Shown: positions 19,823 to 31,639 of the stretch, in pieces | How the letters are laid out: each line of letters begins with the position of its first letter | Position numbering within the stretch: position 1 is the first letter of the stretch | Origin: Scylla paramamosain | Taxonomy: Eukaryota > Arthropoda > Malacostraca > Decapoda > Portunidae | NCBI RefSeq assembly: GCF_035594125.1 | Contig: NW_026973669.1 | Span: forward strand, 1,115,001-1,179,000 | Reading direction: 5' to 3' | DNA: 64,000 bases | Position numbers and translations under genes: made by a program | Notes under the pieces: generated by a model | The model's input: only the letters and a program-made list of their open reading frames with translations | Database searches by the model: none | Told to the model about the DNA's origin: nothing

Positions 19823-20230
19823 TTGGGTCAGAAAGATTACACGAGTGCACCGTTCCGTGCACTCGTTTGTACCAGACTACAGAAAGGAAAAGAGGAGCCC
19901 CCACAATGGCTGGCCACTGGAAACACCAGCCTGCCACCAAACGCCAGCCAGACACAGAGCCGTCCGCTGCCTGTCAACAACACGCAGGTGGCCGACAGAG
20001 ACACTGGCGTGGAGTTTGGTCTGGTGGAGTGCTCCACATGCACCGGCAGGACTGGCAAGAAGGTAGCACCAGAAACACACACACTGGTGAACAGGACTGC
20101 ATTCAACACCTTGCCATTCAACACCTTGCTCAACACTCCACATGCAAGTGTTTGGGAACACAAGAGAATGCCACACTACAACACAAAAAATGAGAAAAAC
20201 AATCAACAAAGAATTACCTTAACACCTTGA
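19823..20230 (+). other. 135-codon conserved reading frame of unknown nature
   Basis: Starts MGQKDYTSAPF and ends NNQQRITLTP. The frame is kept at the same length in three units, but the DNA is nearly identical between units, so this is weak evidence. No domain, signal peptide or membrane segment is seen, and it lies in the probable 3' UTR. I would not call it a gene without expression data. Confidence 0.25.
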
Positions 20231-20254
20231 AAAAGATTTGCAGGTCAGAACTAC

Positions 20255-20630
20255 CACCAAAAAACAAGACTACTGCCAGAAACCAGCTGGCAGTACCAGT
20301 AGTGACTTGTGGGTGTGGTGTGGTGTGGTGACTGGCCACAAGACTACTGCCACAAACCAGCTGGCAGTACCAGTAGTGACTTGTGGGTGTGGTGTGGTGT
20401 GGTGACTGGCCACAAGACTACTGCCACAAACCAGCTGGCAGTACCAGTAGTGACTTGTGGGTGTGGTGTGGTGTGGTGACTGGCCACAAGACTACTACCA
20501 CAAACCAGCTCACAATACCACTAGTGACTTGTGGGTGTGGTGTGGTGTGGTGACTGGCCACAAGACTACTGCCACAAACCAGCTGGCAGTACCAGTAGTG
20601 ACTTGTGGGTGTGGTGACTGGCCAAAAGGT
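20255..20630 (+). repeat. 74-bp VNTR, five copies
   Basis: Repeat starts marked by ggcagtacc at 20289, 20363, 20437, (variant) 20511 and 20585. Confidence 0.9.
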
Positions 20631-20644
20631 TTATTCTGAAATGT

Positions 20645-20757
20645 AATCTTGACAAACATCCTCACCCACACTGTGGTAAGGAAGTACAGGTGTGGTGTTT
20701 GTGGCAGTGTTTCTGTAGGAAGAGTGGTGTTGCCAGACACATCCAAACACTCCTGTG
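20645..20757 (+). pseudogene. Decayed C2H2 fingers, unit B
   Basis: Same lesions as at 505-620, so the decay predates the duplication of the units. Confidence 0.7.
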
Positions 20758-20846
20758 GGGGTGAGGTGTTGTGGATGTGCTGGTGGTGTGTGAGGGAATT
20801 GGAGTGACTAGTGTTTGTGTGTTGTTACTTTGTACTCAAGTGTTGG

Positions 20847-20852
20847 AATAAA
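20847..20852 (+). terminator. Polyadenylation signal AATAAA for ZNF-A
   Basis: Lies 2,067 bases after the ZNF-A stop codon. No earlier equally good signal in a GT-rich context was noticed, although AAAATAAAGG occurs near 19516. Confidence 0.55.
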
Positions 20853-20896
20853 CTTTTGTTGCTAGAATGCTGAGTAATGTTGTTCTACAGTAAATA

Positions 20897-20897
<1 letters not shown>

Positions 20898-20941
<44 letters not shown>
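20898..20941 (+). repeat. (GT)n microsatellite
   Basis: About 21 GT units. Confidence 0.95.
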
Positions 20942-20942
<1 letters not shown>

Positions 20943-21150
20943 AAAATGGCCAATAATAAACTTACCATGACAGACAGAGTAGTGGATGACTGGAATAGAC
21001 TCAGTAGTCAGGTTGTTAGTGCTGAGTCATTACAGAGCTTTGAAATATTAGACAAATGTATGGACAGGGATGACAGGTGGAAATAGACAGGCATGTTTTG
21101 TACAGGGACTGCCACGTGCAGGCCTGACGGCTTCCTGCACCAACCCTTGT
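20942..21150 (+). mobile_element. LINE-C 3' fragment, unit B
   Basis: Encodes MANNKLTMTDRVVDDWN and the same terminal DRDDRWK stop as in unit A. A (CTG)n run follows near 21160-21186. Confidence 0.7.
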
Positions 21151-21550
21151 GTTCTTGTGTGCTGCTGCTGCTGCTGCTGCTGCTGCAAAATCTCTTCCTA
21201 TTAATCCCTTTCTTTGCTGTGAATGCTTGTGGAGGTTTTACACATTGCTTTTAGTGCTGCCAAGTGTTGACTGTCGCTGTGAAAGGGTTGAAAGGTTAAT
21301 GATCCTGGGAGGCAAAGAAAACTGCTGGTCTGTGCATCAATAGCCGTGGTGTTCTGATGGTCTGCCTTCTTCATCATTTCTCACCAAAACAAGAAAACAA
21401 CAAAACTTGATTGAAAAACAAGCCACAGAGACAGGCAGAGCGGGTGGGAGTGCAGGGGAGAGGGAGAGGGAGAGAGGACGGTGTGGGAGACAAGACAGAT
21501 ATGGAGAGAGATGATACTTAACATTGCATCTCTTGCTATTCAAAGCTAGG
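21151..21550. other. No gene recognised
   Basis: Equivalent of 1001-1400, over 98 percent similar by eye. Confidence 0.5.
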
Positions 21551-23140
21551 TGAGTGTGTTGAAGCCTCCCTCCTGAAAGAGTTCAAGTCACCGGCAGGGG
21601 GAAACAGCAGCAGGCAGGGAGTTCAGGAGTGTGCCAGTAAAGGGGATGAGAGACTGAGAATACTGGTTAACTCTTGCATCAGGGAGGTGGACAGAATAGT
21701 GGTGAAAGATTGAGAATACTGGTTAACTCTTGCATCAGGGAGGTGGACAGAATAGTGGTGAAAGATTGAGAATACTGGTTAACTCTTGCATCAGGGAGGT
21801 CGACAGAATAGTGGTGAAAGATTGAGAATACTGGTTAACTCTTGCATCAGGGAGGTGGACAGAATAGTGGTGAAAGATTGAGAATACTGGTTAACTCTTG
21901 CATCAGGGAGGTGGACAGAATAGTGGTGAAAGATTGAGAATACTGGTTAACTCTTGCATCAGGGAGGTCGACAGAATAGTGGTGAAAGATTGAGAATACT
22001 GGTTAACTCTTGCATCAGGGAGGTGGACAGAATAGTGGTGAAAGATTGAGAATACTGATTAACTCTCATTCAGGAGGTGGAGTGTATTGTGGTGAAAGAT
22101 TGAGAATACTGGTTAATTCTTGCACTAGGGAGCTGCAGACAATAGTGGTGAAAGATTGAGAATACTGGTTAACTCTTGCATCAGAGAGGTGGACAGAATA
22201 GTGGTGAAAGATTGAGAATACTGATTAACTCTTGCATTCAGGAGGTGGACAGTATAGTGGTGAAGGATTGAGAATACAGGTTAACTCTTGCATTAGATAG
22301 GTGGACAGAGTAGTAGTGAAAAATTGAGAATACTGGTTAACTTGCACTACGGAAGTGGAGACAATAGTGCTGAAAGATTGAGAATGCTGGTTAACTTGCA
22401 TTCAGAAGGTGGACAGAATAGTGGTGAAAGATTGAGAATGCTGGTTAAATCGTGCATTAGGGAGGTGGACAGAATAGTGGTGAAAGATTGAGAATACTGG
22501 TTAACTCTTGCATTAGAGAGGTGGAGGCAATAGTGGTGAAAGATTGAGAATACTTGTTAACTCTTGCATTAGGGAGGTGGACAGAATAGTGGTGAAATAT
22601 TGAGAATACTGGTTAACTCTTGCATTAGGGAGGTGGACTGATAAGTGGTGAAAGACTGAGAATACTGGTTAACTATTGCATTAGGGAGGTCAACAGAATA
22701 CTGGTTAAATCTTGCATCAGGGAGGTGGACAAAATAGTGGTGAAAGATTGAGAATACTGGTTAACTCTTGCATCAAGGAAGTGGACAGAATAGTGGTGAA
22801 AGATTGAGAATACTGGTTAAATCTTGCATCAGGGAGGTGGACAGAATAGTGGTGAAAGATTGAGAATACTGGTTAACTCTTGCATCAGGGAGGTGGACAG
22901 AATAGTGGTGAAAGATTGAGAATACTGGTTAACTCTTGCATCAGGGAGGTGGACAGAATAGTGGTGAAAGTTTGAGAATAATGGTTAAGTCTTGCATCAG
23001 GGAGGTGGACAGAATAGTGATAAAAGATTGAGAATACTGGTTAACTCTTGCATCAGAGAGGTGGACAGGATAGTGGTGGAAGATTGAGAATACTGGTTAA
23101 CTCTTGCATCAGGGTGGAGACAATAGTGGTGAGAAAGTAA
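21551..23140 (-). repeat. Antisense LINE-D flank and 56-bp minisatellite, longest array
   Basis: LINE-D flank at 21551-21651, then about 26 monomers. Compared with unit A, a block of well-conserved monomers is added towards the right end (about 22700-23100). It follows diverged monomers, suggesting local re-expansion. Confidence 0.9.
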
Positions 23141-23560
23141 GGCCTCTTATCAAATTATATTGAGATTTTTTGGCCAAATAGTTAGGAGTATATAAAATTT
23201 CAATAAAATTGCTAGCAAGATCTGCCCCCAAGCTTGAAAGAGGCAGAGACAGCAAGGAAGTGGTTCTCAGAGTGGGGTGTGACGAATAGACTGCATCAGT
23301 AGTCAGTAGGGAGCTGTGAAAGAAGACTGCAGCAGTGTGTGGACAGAGATGGCAGGTGGAAATAGATAGGCGTGTTTTGTACAGGGACTGCCACTTGTAG
23401 GTGTGATGGCTTCCTGCTCCAGCTCTTGTGTTCTTGTGTACTACTGCTACTTGGAAGGCTCTGCAATGGTGCCACCTTAAGTCCACTGCAACACACTTGT
23501 CCTCCAATGTACGATAATGTACCAAGGTCCTTAAGAATGGCATTTATTGATTTTATGATC
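23141..23560 (+). mobile_element. Second LINE-C 3' fragment, unit B
   Basis: Carries a single copy of the 76-bp segment that is duplicated in unit A. The UTR continues to about 23545. Confidence 0.65.
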
Positions 23561-23627
23561 ATTATTATTATTTTATTTTATTTTTTTACAGTGTCTCTCT
23601 TAAATAGAAAAACAATAATAAAAAGTG

Positions 23628-23629
<2 letters not shown>

Positions 23630-23700
<71 letters not shown>
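23630..23700. repeat. (TA)n and poly-T
   Basis: About 27 TA followed by about 16 T. Confidence 0.95.
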
Positions 23701-23943
23701 GTTATTTGGTAACTTTGTTTTTCACGTTTAATGACAAATTAAGTTGGTGGCAAGAGGAGTAGACATTTCAAGTTACCCTCCATTTCCACCCATGGCTTGC
23801 TGGTTCTCTAACACTTAGTCAAAATTTATGAATCATTAATAAATGATTATTTGTTTGATATTGTAAAGAAAAAGAAAAAAAAACGAAAAAAGTGCCAGCA
23901 GAAATCTGTGTGTAGAGTGCCGTTAGAAAAACAAAAAATGAAG

Positions 23944-26473
23944 ACAAGACCAAGAGTGACGACGATGGGAGGCATGAATGCGCACACCGGTGTTGTAGGT
24001 GAGGAGGTGAATAGGAATGGTGAGATGCTTGATGAGTTTGTGAGTGAGATGGACGTGGAAAACCTGAATGAGACCCTGGCGTGGTGTGGCAGGAAGCAGC
24101 AGTCTGCGATTGACTACAAGCTAGTGAATGGGAGGATGGTGAGAGTGTGTACTGCATGTGCATTGATGAGCACGTTGTGACGGACTTTGTCTCAACACAG
24201 TATGCTGGCGTTAGAATGTTGAATGGGAGAGAGGGAAGGAATGCAAAGGTTAGGAGGAGAAAGTGGAGATTGAGGCATGTAGCATGGGAGAATTTCCAGG
24301 TAGACTTGAGTGAAAGTGTGAGGAGGGAAGCCTGAATGGCGTGGATGAAATGAACGACAGACAGGATGCCGCAGCCAGCCAGCCAGACAGGGTACGTGAG
24401 AACGAGTGCCGGGAAGCGTGCATGTAAGCCGTGGTGGAGTGACGAGACGAGATTAGGGATGCTGGAAAGGAAGGAAAGAGACTAAATAGGGTGTGCAGGC
24501 AGTCGAGAAAGAGGAGGCGGAGAGTGAGCACCAGAATGCACGGACAGCGTGTGTGAGTCAGCAGCGAGTGACGAAGCGAAAGGTAATGAATGCTAAAGTT
24601 AGGTGTGAGAGAAGTGTGCTTCAGTCCCTAAGAGAGAAAGGTGTTGAAGCGGCCGGGAATGGCACAGACTCCTGAGTGGTGAGGGAATGCCTGACACTGA
24701 CAATGTGGAGAGCCTCGAGGTGAATGGGGCAGTGGTGACAGATGGAGAAAGAAGAAGGATGGTAGAAAAATGTACTTAGGTTTTATAGACGCAGAGAAAG
24801 CTTATGATAGAGTGAATAGAGAAATGCTGGGTAGAGTCTTAGAAAAGATTGGGTTGAGTGCAAAGGTAGTTAACATAGTGGGAAGTATGTATGTGGACAC
24901 AAGCACTACATACAGACTAGGAGATATAGAAACACACTGGGCGAAGAGTGAGAGAGGAGTTAGGCAAGGCTGCATTTTGTCACCAAGCCTTTTTAGCCTG
25001 TATACAGAGGAGTTAGCAGCCAGCAGAATGAGAAGATTGAATGCGGGAGTGAGCGTGGGCAATGACAAGATGTGTGCTTCTTTGTGCAGGTGATGTAGTG
25101 GCCACGAGTGAATCGGCAGATGAGCTTCAAAGTTTGTTCGGTGTTGTAGATGTGTATGGAAGGGACTCTGGTGTGACACGTAGCGGTGACAAAAGCAAGG
25201 TGAACAGGTCAGAGGATGGCGGAAACTCAGTTTGCAGACTGGGAGGCAATGAGTTGCAACAGACTGATGAATGCAAGTACCTGGGGATGTGGATGAGTCC
25301 GAATGGCTGTGTGAAGGCGAACAATGAAAAGATAAGCATGGTGAACCAGTGGGTGGGTCGACTAGGAAGTGCAGCAAGGATGAGAGCCAGTAAGTATGAC
25401 GTGCTGCGAGAACTTTGGAAGAGCGTGGCTGTTCCGAGCATTGTGTTTGGTATGGACGTGATTGTGTGGAATGAGAATGAACTAGAGAATGTAAAAGTAG
25501 GAGAGAATAGAGTAGCAAGAATGGCACTGAATGCACCAAGGTATGCAGCGATAGAGACTTTGAGGGGAGACATGGGCTGGAGTACTTAGAGAGAGAGAGA
25601 GAGAGAGAGAGTAGCAGGTGGGGGAAGAAGTGTGTTAGGATGGCAGTTAAAAAAGGCTTGGAAACTAGGTGGGCTTTTCAGCGGCTTGAGGGGACGCATG
25701 TTGAGAGTGACTGGAGTATGATTGCTAGAAATGGAGAGGGTTTAGATTGGGGTGTAAGAAAGTGGAAGAGTGAGATGGAGTAGTGAAACGTGGGACTGAG
25801 TGAATGGAAGAGTAAGATGGAACAAAAGAGTACTTTGGCGTGGTATTGGCGAGAGAAAGAGGCCCCGACGTATGCAAGGTGGTATAATGGAAGCCTGAGA
25901 GGCGATCTCTTTCGAGCGAGGGCACAGTGTATGGATGTGAATGCAGGGAGTTACAGATGGTCCGAGTCCAGCAGCGAAGTGTGCCAGACGTGTGACATGG
26001 GAGAGGATGAGACGGTGGAGCGTGTGGTGCTGGAGTGTGTGAAGTATGCCAGAGACAGGAATGAGATGATGCAAGTGGTGCTGAGGGAACTGGGGAACGT
26101 CACAGTGGAGAAGACAGGAAGGGAGTGGATGGTGTTGCTGCTGGGACTGTGTGGGGAGACGAATGGAAGGATGATTGAGGCTGTCAAAGTGTTTCTGCAG
26201 AAAATGTGGACCGCTAGATGTAGGAGTTAGTGGTGTGAAATATGGCGTCTGTTTTACGTTTGCCTTTTTTTTTTTTTTTTTTTCCTCCCTAACGGGAGTT
26301 ATCAATAAAAAAAAAGAAAACTGACATGAGCAATCCCCAGGTATGAAAGATGATGCATGTTTTTCTGTTTAATATTTTTGTTTTTTTCCTGTTTTTCGTA
26401 CAGGATTTGCCGTTATGAAGGCTTGATTCAGGAGTAATCCCAAGCCTCCCTAGGCGTCAAAATCAAGATTAAG
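23944..26473 (+). pseudogene. LINE-A' old copy, unit B
   Basis: Near-identical to 3545-6083, with the same start in mid-endonuclease, the same frameshifts and the same broken YADD segment. The insertion therefore predates the A/B duplication. The (GA)n run at 25588-25612 is shorter than in unit A. The poly-T in the 3' UTR also differs in length. Confidence 0.85.
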
Positions 26474-26606
26474 TTCGAGCCACCCTGAAGAAAGAACTTT
26501 TTGGTGAGCTGTGGCGGTGTGTACAAGTGGCTTTGCCTTGCTCTCTGAGTTTTCTCTGAGTTTTGTGGTTTATGTTCTCTTGCCTGTGTGCTGAAATACC
26601 CTGAAA

Positions 26607-27521
26607 ATGGTGATGAGCGCGTGTGGTTCATGCGAGGAGAGTGTGGCGAACAGGCAAAGGGCTGTGGCATGCGAGAGATGCATGGCCTGGTTCCATGTAG
26701 CCTGTGTGGGCATGAGGGAGGCCAACATGAAGGCGCTGGGGTTCGAGCTTCTGGTGTTCCTCTGCAGGGAATGCCTGAGCAAGAGCCTCAATGAGTGGAG
26801 GAACCAGGATGAGGAAAAAGAAGAGAGAGTGGAGCAGAGCACCCAGACAGAAAACCTGATGAAAGAGGCAGAAGCACAGACGACGAAGACTGAAGAGAGA
26901 AAAGACCAGCAAGAAGTGGTGGAAGTGGCCAGAACAGACAGACGCCCAAGGAAGAAGAGAATGGTAATCAAGAAAGCCCCAGTACGTGTCATTGGAGACA
27001 GCATGGTAAGGAAGACTCCCGACTTTGTGAGAAGGGAAATTGAGTGCACTAGCATGGGAGGTGCTAAGATCCAAGACGTCAAGAGGAAAGTCAAGGAAGA
27101 AGTGCAAGAAATGGAAGAGAGAAGCCTGCTAGTTGTCCAAGGAGGAGGCAACAACTTAGTAGAGGCAGGTGCTGAAGACACAGTAAAGGAAGTGATAGAA
27201 GCAGTGAGGGCAGCAGAAGAAAAGAAGATGTGTGTGGCTGTGGTGGGGGTCCTGCGGCGCCCACGGGAAGGAGTGCAGTAGGAGAAGGTCAGAAGAGAAA
27301 CGAACCGCAAGATATGCATGGAACTCATGAAGGTCAAGATGGAATGGATGGCAGATAAGAAGGGCAACGTGAGCTTCCTGGACATGGATGGGATCCTCGA
27401 CCAGGACAAATTCTTCGGGAGAGACGGGGTCCACCTCAACCACAACGGGAATGAGAGGCTAGGACGTCGACTGGCCGAGTGGATGAGGGCGAGGCAGGTG
27501 TGTTGTGTGGACGAGGCATGA
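26607..27521 (+). pseudogene. LINE-A ORF1 (PHD finger and esterase) with in-frame TAG
   Basis: Same protein and the same TAG (27279-27281) as in unit A. The frame resumes with EKVRRETNRKIC and reaches the catalytic DGVHLN. In this copy the C terminus ends at TGA 27519-27521 because of a short insertion (GACGAGGCATGACGAGG), whereas the unit A copy reads 20 codons further and overlaps the start of ORF2. The stop removes the catalytic Asp/His unless it is read through. Confidence 0.8.
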
Positions 27522-27599
27522 CGAGGAGGACCCACTGATGTCAGCGAACATGGAAGAAAAGAGACTAGCCAGGCAAGTAAATGTGTGAAGATTGGCTGT

Positions 27600-30500
27600 A
27601 TGAATGTGAGAGGATGGGGTGTGGGCAAGTTTGAGGATGTATGCAAGGAGCTCAGGGAGTGGAGGTTCGACTTAGTCGGGCTCACTGAGACTCACCTGAG
27701 AGATGATGTACGAATGGAGGGATGCGAGTATGTTATGATTGGAAAGGGGCGTAAGGCACAGGAAACACTGGGAGGAGGCGTAGCCCTACTCTACAAGAAA
27801 GAAAGAGGACTGAAAGTAGAGGAGATTGATGTGGGGGAGTGTACAAGTAGTGAGGATGTGCTTGCAGTAAGAGTGGAATGCATGGAGGGTCGTGGCAGAC
27901 CAGAGAAGGTGGTACTGGTGGTAGCGTACATGACTGTCATGGGTGAAAGAGCAGAGAGGGAAAATAGGAGGAAGTATGACATACTTAAGAAAGTTGTGAG
28001 AGAGCATGGAGAGGAGAGAGTGCTAGTTATGGGTGACATGAATGCACATGTGGGAATACTGGGGGAACAGGTGAACAGGAATGGTGAAATGCTTGGAGAG
28101 TTTGTTGATGAACTGGAGCTGGAAAATCTGAACGTTACTTTGGCAGAGGGGCGTGTGACTTGGAGTGCAAGAGAACAGGAATCGGCAATTGACTACATGT
28201 TGGTGAATGGAAGAATGCGTGAAATTGTGTCGCACATGTGGATAGATGAGGATGGTTTGGTTGATATTGTGTCCGATCACAACATGCTTGTTGTGGAGTG
28301 CTTGATGCAGGGTGGGAATGAAGTGAAAGTGGCAAGTAAGAGAAAGAAGTGGAGACTGAGAGATGTAGGGTGGGAGAACTTTCAGGTTGATCTGAGTGAG
28401 AGAAGCTGGGACGACGAAAGTGTGCATGACGTGGAGCATCTGAATGAGAAACTGGTTGAGGACGTGAGGGGTGCTGCTGAGAACCAGATAGGGTTTGTGA
28501 GAGTAGGTAGAAGAAAGAATGTATGTAAACCATGGTGGAATGATGAAATCAGAGCGGCTAGGAAGGAGCGAAAGAGAATGAGTAGACAGTGTAGATGGCT
28601 GAGGAAAAAGAGGCATGAAAGCGATGAGGCAGAGAATGAGTATCTGAATGCATGGGCAGCGTATGTGAAGCAGCAGCGGTTGACGAGACGAATGATAATG
28701 AATGCTAAAGTGAAGAGTGAAAGGAGCGTGATTCAATCTTTAAGGGAGAAAGGTATGGAAGGTGGCCGTGAATGGTACAAGTTCATGAGAGGTGAGAATA
28801 TGTCAGGCAGTGTTGGTGTGGAGAGTCTAAAAGTGGAGGGTGTAGTTATAACAGAGAGGGATGGAATCAGGGAGGCAATCAAAGGGTTCTGGGAAGAAGT
28901 AGGTGGGGTAGGTGAGATGTTTAGTGTGAGAGAAGAATGTGTAACACTGGAAAGGAAGAATGCAGATGAACTGGATGAAAGAATCAGTAGGGATGAAGTG
29001 GAGAGGTGTGTGAGAAGGCAGAAGAATGGCAAGGCAGCAGGTCCAGATGATATACCCTATGAGTTCTACAAGAATGGTGGGGAGGTAGTGATAGACAGAA
29101 TGACTGAGTTATTCAACCGAGTGTGGGATGAAGAGAGAGTGCCAAGAAAGTGGAATGAGAGCCGAGTGTGTCTGTTGCATAAGGGAGGATTTAAGAGTAA
29201 GAATGAGCTGAAGAACTACAGGCCAATTGCATTAGTGAATACAGTAGGTAAAGTTTTCAGTGCAGTGTTGAATGAGAGACTGTGTAAATGGATTGAGAGA
29301 GCTGGAGTGATGGGTGAAGAACAGAATGGTTTTCGTAGGGACAGGAGAGCTGAGGACAATATGTTTGTGGTGAATGAAATGATTGAGAAGAAAAAGAAGG
29401 ATGGGGGTAAATTGTACCTAGGTTTTTTGGATATAGAGAAAGCTTATGATAGAGTGAACAGAGAAATGTTAGGTAGGGTCTTAGAAAAGATTGGATTGAG
29501 TGCAAAGATAGTTAACGTAGTGCAAAGTATGTATGTGGACACAAGAGCTAGATACAGGCTAGGAGACATAGAAACAGACTGGGTGAAGAGTGAGAGAGGA
29601 GTTAGGCAGGGCTGTATATTGTCACCAACCCTTTTTAGCCTGTATACAGAGGAGCTAGCAGCCAGGATGAGAAGAATGAATGTAGGGGTAAGTGTGGGGA
29701 ATGATAAAGTATGTGTGCTCCTTTATGCAGATGATGTAGTTGTTATGAGTGAATCGGCAGATGAGCTTCAAAGTTTGTTGGATGTAGTGGATGGCTATGG
29801 TAAAGACTTTGGAGTAAGGTTTAGCAGTGAGAAAAGCAAAGTAATGATTGTGAATAGGTCAGAGGATGAAAGTAATGTGGTATGGAGACTTGGAGAGAAT
29901 GAGTTGAGACAGGTGCAAGAATACAAGTACTTAGGGATGTGGATGAGTCCTAGTGGGTGTGCAAAGGCAAAGAATGAAAAGATAAGTATGGTAAACCAGT
30001 GGGTAGGTCGATTGGGAAGCGCGGCAAGAATGAGAGCAAGTAAGTATAATGTGTTGAGAGAAGTGTGGAAGAGTGTGGCTGTGCCATGTATAATGTATGG
30101 TATGGATGTGATTGTATGGAATGAAAGTGAAATTGATAAGTTAGAAGCGGGCCAGAATAGAGTAGCAAGGATGGCACTGAGTGCACCGAGGTGCACAGCA
30201 GTTGAAGCCTTGAGAGATGACATGGGATGGAGCACCTTTAGAGAAAGACTCACAAAAGCCACACTTAGGTACAAGATTAGGCTTGAGAGAATGGATGATG
30301 CAAGAATAGCAAGGAAGGTGTACCTGTGGAATGAAAGTGGAAGCAGATGGAGGAAGAGATGCATGAGAATGACAGACAGGAATGGATTGCAAGTTGTGTG
30401 GGCGATAAGAATGGCTGGGAGGAATCAAAATGAGCGTGAATGGGTGGTAACAAGAGGAGGCAGAGTGGGAGCCGAATGGGATGTGAGGAAATGGAAGAAT

Positions 30501-30977
30501 GAGATAGACAAAGAAGTGAAATGTGTGGGACTGAATGAATGGAAGAATGAAATGGAAAGAAAGAAGACCCTGGAATGGTACAAGGATAAAGAGGCCCCGA
30601 GGTATGAAAGGTGGTATGATGGAAGCCTGGGCGGTGATCTTCTCTTCCGAGCGAGGGCACAGTGTATGGATGTGAATGCAAGGAGTTACAGGTGGTCTGA
30701 GTCCCGCAGCAAAGTGTGCCAGATGTGTGACATGGGAGAGGATGAGACGGTGGAACATGTGGTGCTGGAGTGTGTGCAGTATGCCAGAGACAGGAATGAG
30801 ATGATGCAAGTGATACTGACTGAGTTAGGGCATGATAGGAATGAAAGAGTGGAGAAGACAGGAAAGGAATGGATGGTGTTGTTGCTGGGACTGTGTAGAG
30901 AGGCGAATGAAAGGATGATTGAGGCGGTGAAAGAGTTTCTGGAGAGAATGTGGCGTGCCAGGTGTATGAACAATTAG
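27600..30977 (+). CDS. LINE-A ORF2: AP-endonuclease and reverse transcriptase
   Basis: An uninterrupted frame of 1,125 codons from the first ATG (MNVRGWGVG); the frame is open upstream from 27522. N-terminal exonuclease/endonuclease/phosphatase domain: TETHL near 30, GDMNAH near 145, AIDYMLVN near 196, SDHN near 226. A basic linker leads to the reverse transcriptase: NYRPIAL near 540, LDIEKAYDRVN near 610, RGVRQGCILSP near 665, catalytic YADD near 710, KYLGMWMSP near 777. The C terminus has CQMC...VEHVVLEC, a C-x2-C...H-x4-C zinc motif. All catalytic signatures look present, so this is the only intact transposon ORF here. It would nick target DNA and copy its own RNA. Confidence 0.92.
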   Translation: MNVRGWGVGKFEDVCKELREWRFDLVGLTETHLRDDVRMEGCEYVMIGKGRKAQETLGGGVALLYKKERGLKVEEIDVGECTSSEDVLAVRVECMEGRGRPEKVVLVVAYMTVMGERAERENRRKYDILKKVVREHGEERVLVMGDMNAHVGILGEQVNRNGEMLGEFVDELELENLNVTLAEGRVTWSAREQESAIDYMLVNGRMREIVSHMWIDEDGLVDIVSDHNMLVVECLMQGGNEVKVASKRKKWRLRDVGWENFQVDLSERSWDDESVHDVEHLNEKLVEDVRGAAENQIGFVRVGRRKNVCKPWWNDEIRAARKERKRMSRQCRWLRKKRHESDEAENEYLNAWAAYVKQQRLTRRMIMNAKVKSERSVIQSLREKGMEGGREWYKFMRGENMSGSVGVESLKVEGVVITERDGIREAIKGFWEEVGGVGEMFSVREECVTLERKNADELDERISRDEVERCVRRQKNGKAAGPDDIPYEFYKNGGEVVIDRMTELFNRVWDEERVPRKWNESRVCLLHKGGFKSKNELKNYRPIALVNTVGKVFSAVLNERLCKWIERAGVMGEEQNGFRRDRRAEDNMFVVNEMIEKKKKDGGKLYLGFLDIEKAYDRVNREMLGRVLEKIGLSAKIVNVVQSMYVDTRARYRLGDIETDWVKSERGVRQGCILSPTLFSLYTEELAARMRRMNVGVSVGNDKVCVLLYADDVVVMSESADELQSLLDVVDGYGKDFGVRFSSEKSKVMIVNRSEDESNVVWRLGENELRQVQEYKYLGMWMSPSGCAKAKNEKISMVNQWVGRLGSAARMRASKYNVLREVWKSVAVPCIMYGMDVIVWNESEIDKLEAGQNRVARMALSAPRCTAVEALRDDMGWSTFRERLTKATLRYKIRLERMDDARIARKVYLWNESGSRWRKRCMRMTDRNGLQVVWAIRMAGRNQNEREWVVTRGGRVGAEWDVRKWKNEIDKEVKCVGLNEWKNEMERKKTLEWYKDKEAPRYERWYDGSLGGDLLFRARAQCMDVNARSYRWSESRSKVCQMCDMGEDETVEHVVLECVQYARDRNEMMQVILTELGHDRNERVEKTGKEWMVLLLGLCREANERMIEAVKEFLERMWRARCMNN

Positions 30978-31097
30978 GATAGAGAATGCTGTTCGTATCT
31001 CTTTTTTTTTTTTTCCTTCTACAGGAGTTGCCGATCCAAAGGCCTGGCTCAGGAGTGATCCTGTGCCACCTGTACCATTAAGATCAAGATCAAGATC

Positions 31098-31446
31098 TGG
31101 CGCCAAGTTACTTGTGTGTTTTGTTGTCTGTGTTTGTTGGAGCGTCCGCGTGCTGCGTGGTGGTCAGTGGTCAGGTCACGCTGAGTGTGCGGCAGATTGC
31201 GCCTGGGTCTGAGCTGGCCTGGGTCACCTGTGGTCACCTGTCCACTCTGTGTCTGGTGGAGGGAACAGACAAGACGTCAGCGTGGTGGTCAGTGGTCAGG
31301 TCACGCTGAGTGTGCGGCAGCTTGCGCCTGTGTCTGAGCTGGCCTGGGTCACCTGTGGTCACGTGGCGGAGTGGCGGCGCCTCCCTGGGCTCACCTGAGG
31401 GCGTGCAGGTAATGGTGGGCGGGGAACAAGTAAATGTCGGGAGGTG
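31098..31446 (+). promoter_or_regulatory. CpG-rich module, unit B, two copies of the 125-bp VNTR
   Basis: Candidate first exon/promoter of ZNF-B. Ends in GGGAG|GTGAGTGA (donor at 31443/31444). Near 31530 a short frame begins ATGGCGGCGCCGCC, which in the other units reads GTGGCG, so it is not conserved as a start. Confidence 0.4.
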
Positions 31447-31639
31447 AGTGACTAAGGTGGTGGTCACCGTCACTGCTGTTGTGGTTTGTTTGTTTGTTTG
31501 TTTGTTTGTTGATTTCTTTTATTCCCAAGACATGGCGGCGCCGCCTGGCTGTCTGCTGGTGCTGCCTGCCTGTGGTCTGACCATTTTGTCGCGAGTGGTT
31601 GGGCGTTGTTCTTTCTGGGGATTTCCCGGCCCATACTGA

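Larger units (their letters stand above)
26474..31097 (+). mobile_element. LINE-A, near full-length non-LTR retrotransposon
   Basis: 5' UTR of about 133 bases, ORF1 (PHD plus esterase, one stop), ORF2 (intact), a 3' UTR of about 120 bases with a T tract, and a tail of (ATCAAG)n. It sits head-to-tail on the 3' end of LINE-A'. Combined with the APE-type endonuclease and the ORF1 architecture, this points to the CR1-like part of the LINE tree; the exact clade was not determined. Confidence 0.9.

Noticed and set aside
27600..30977. Host gene similar to craniofacial development protein 2 (endonuclease-like)
   Set aside because: That name is often given to LINE endonuclease fragments. The frame continues into a reverse transcriptase with YADD, so it is retrotransposon ORF2.
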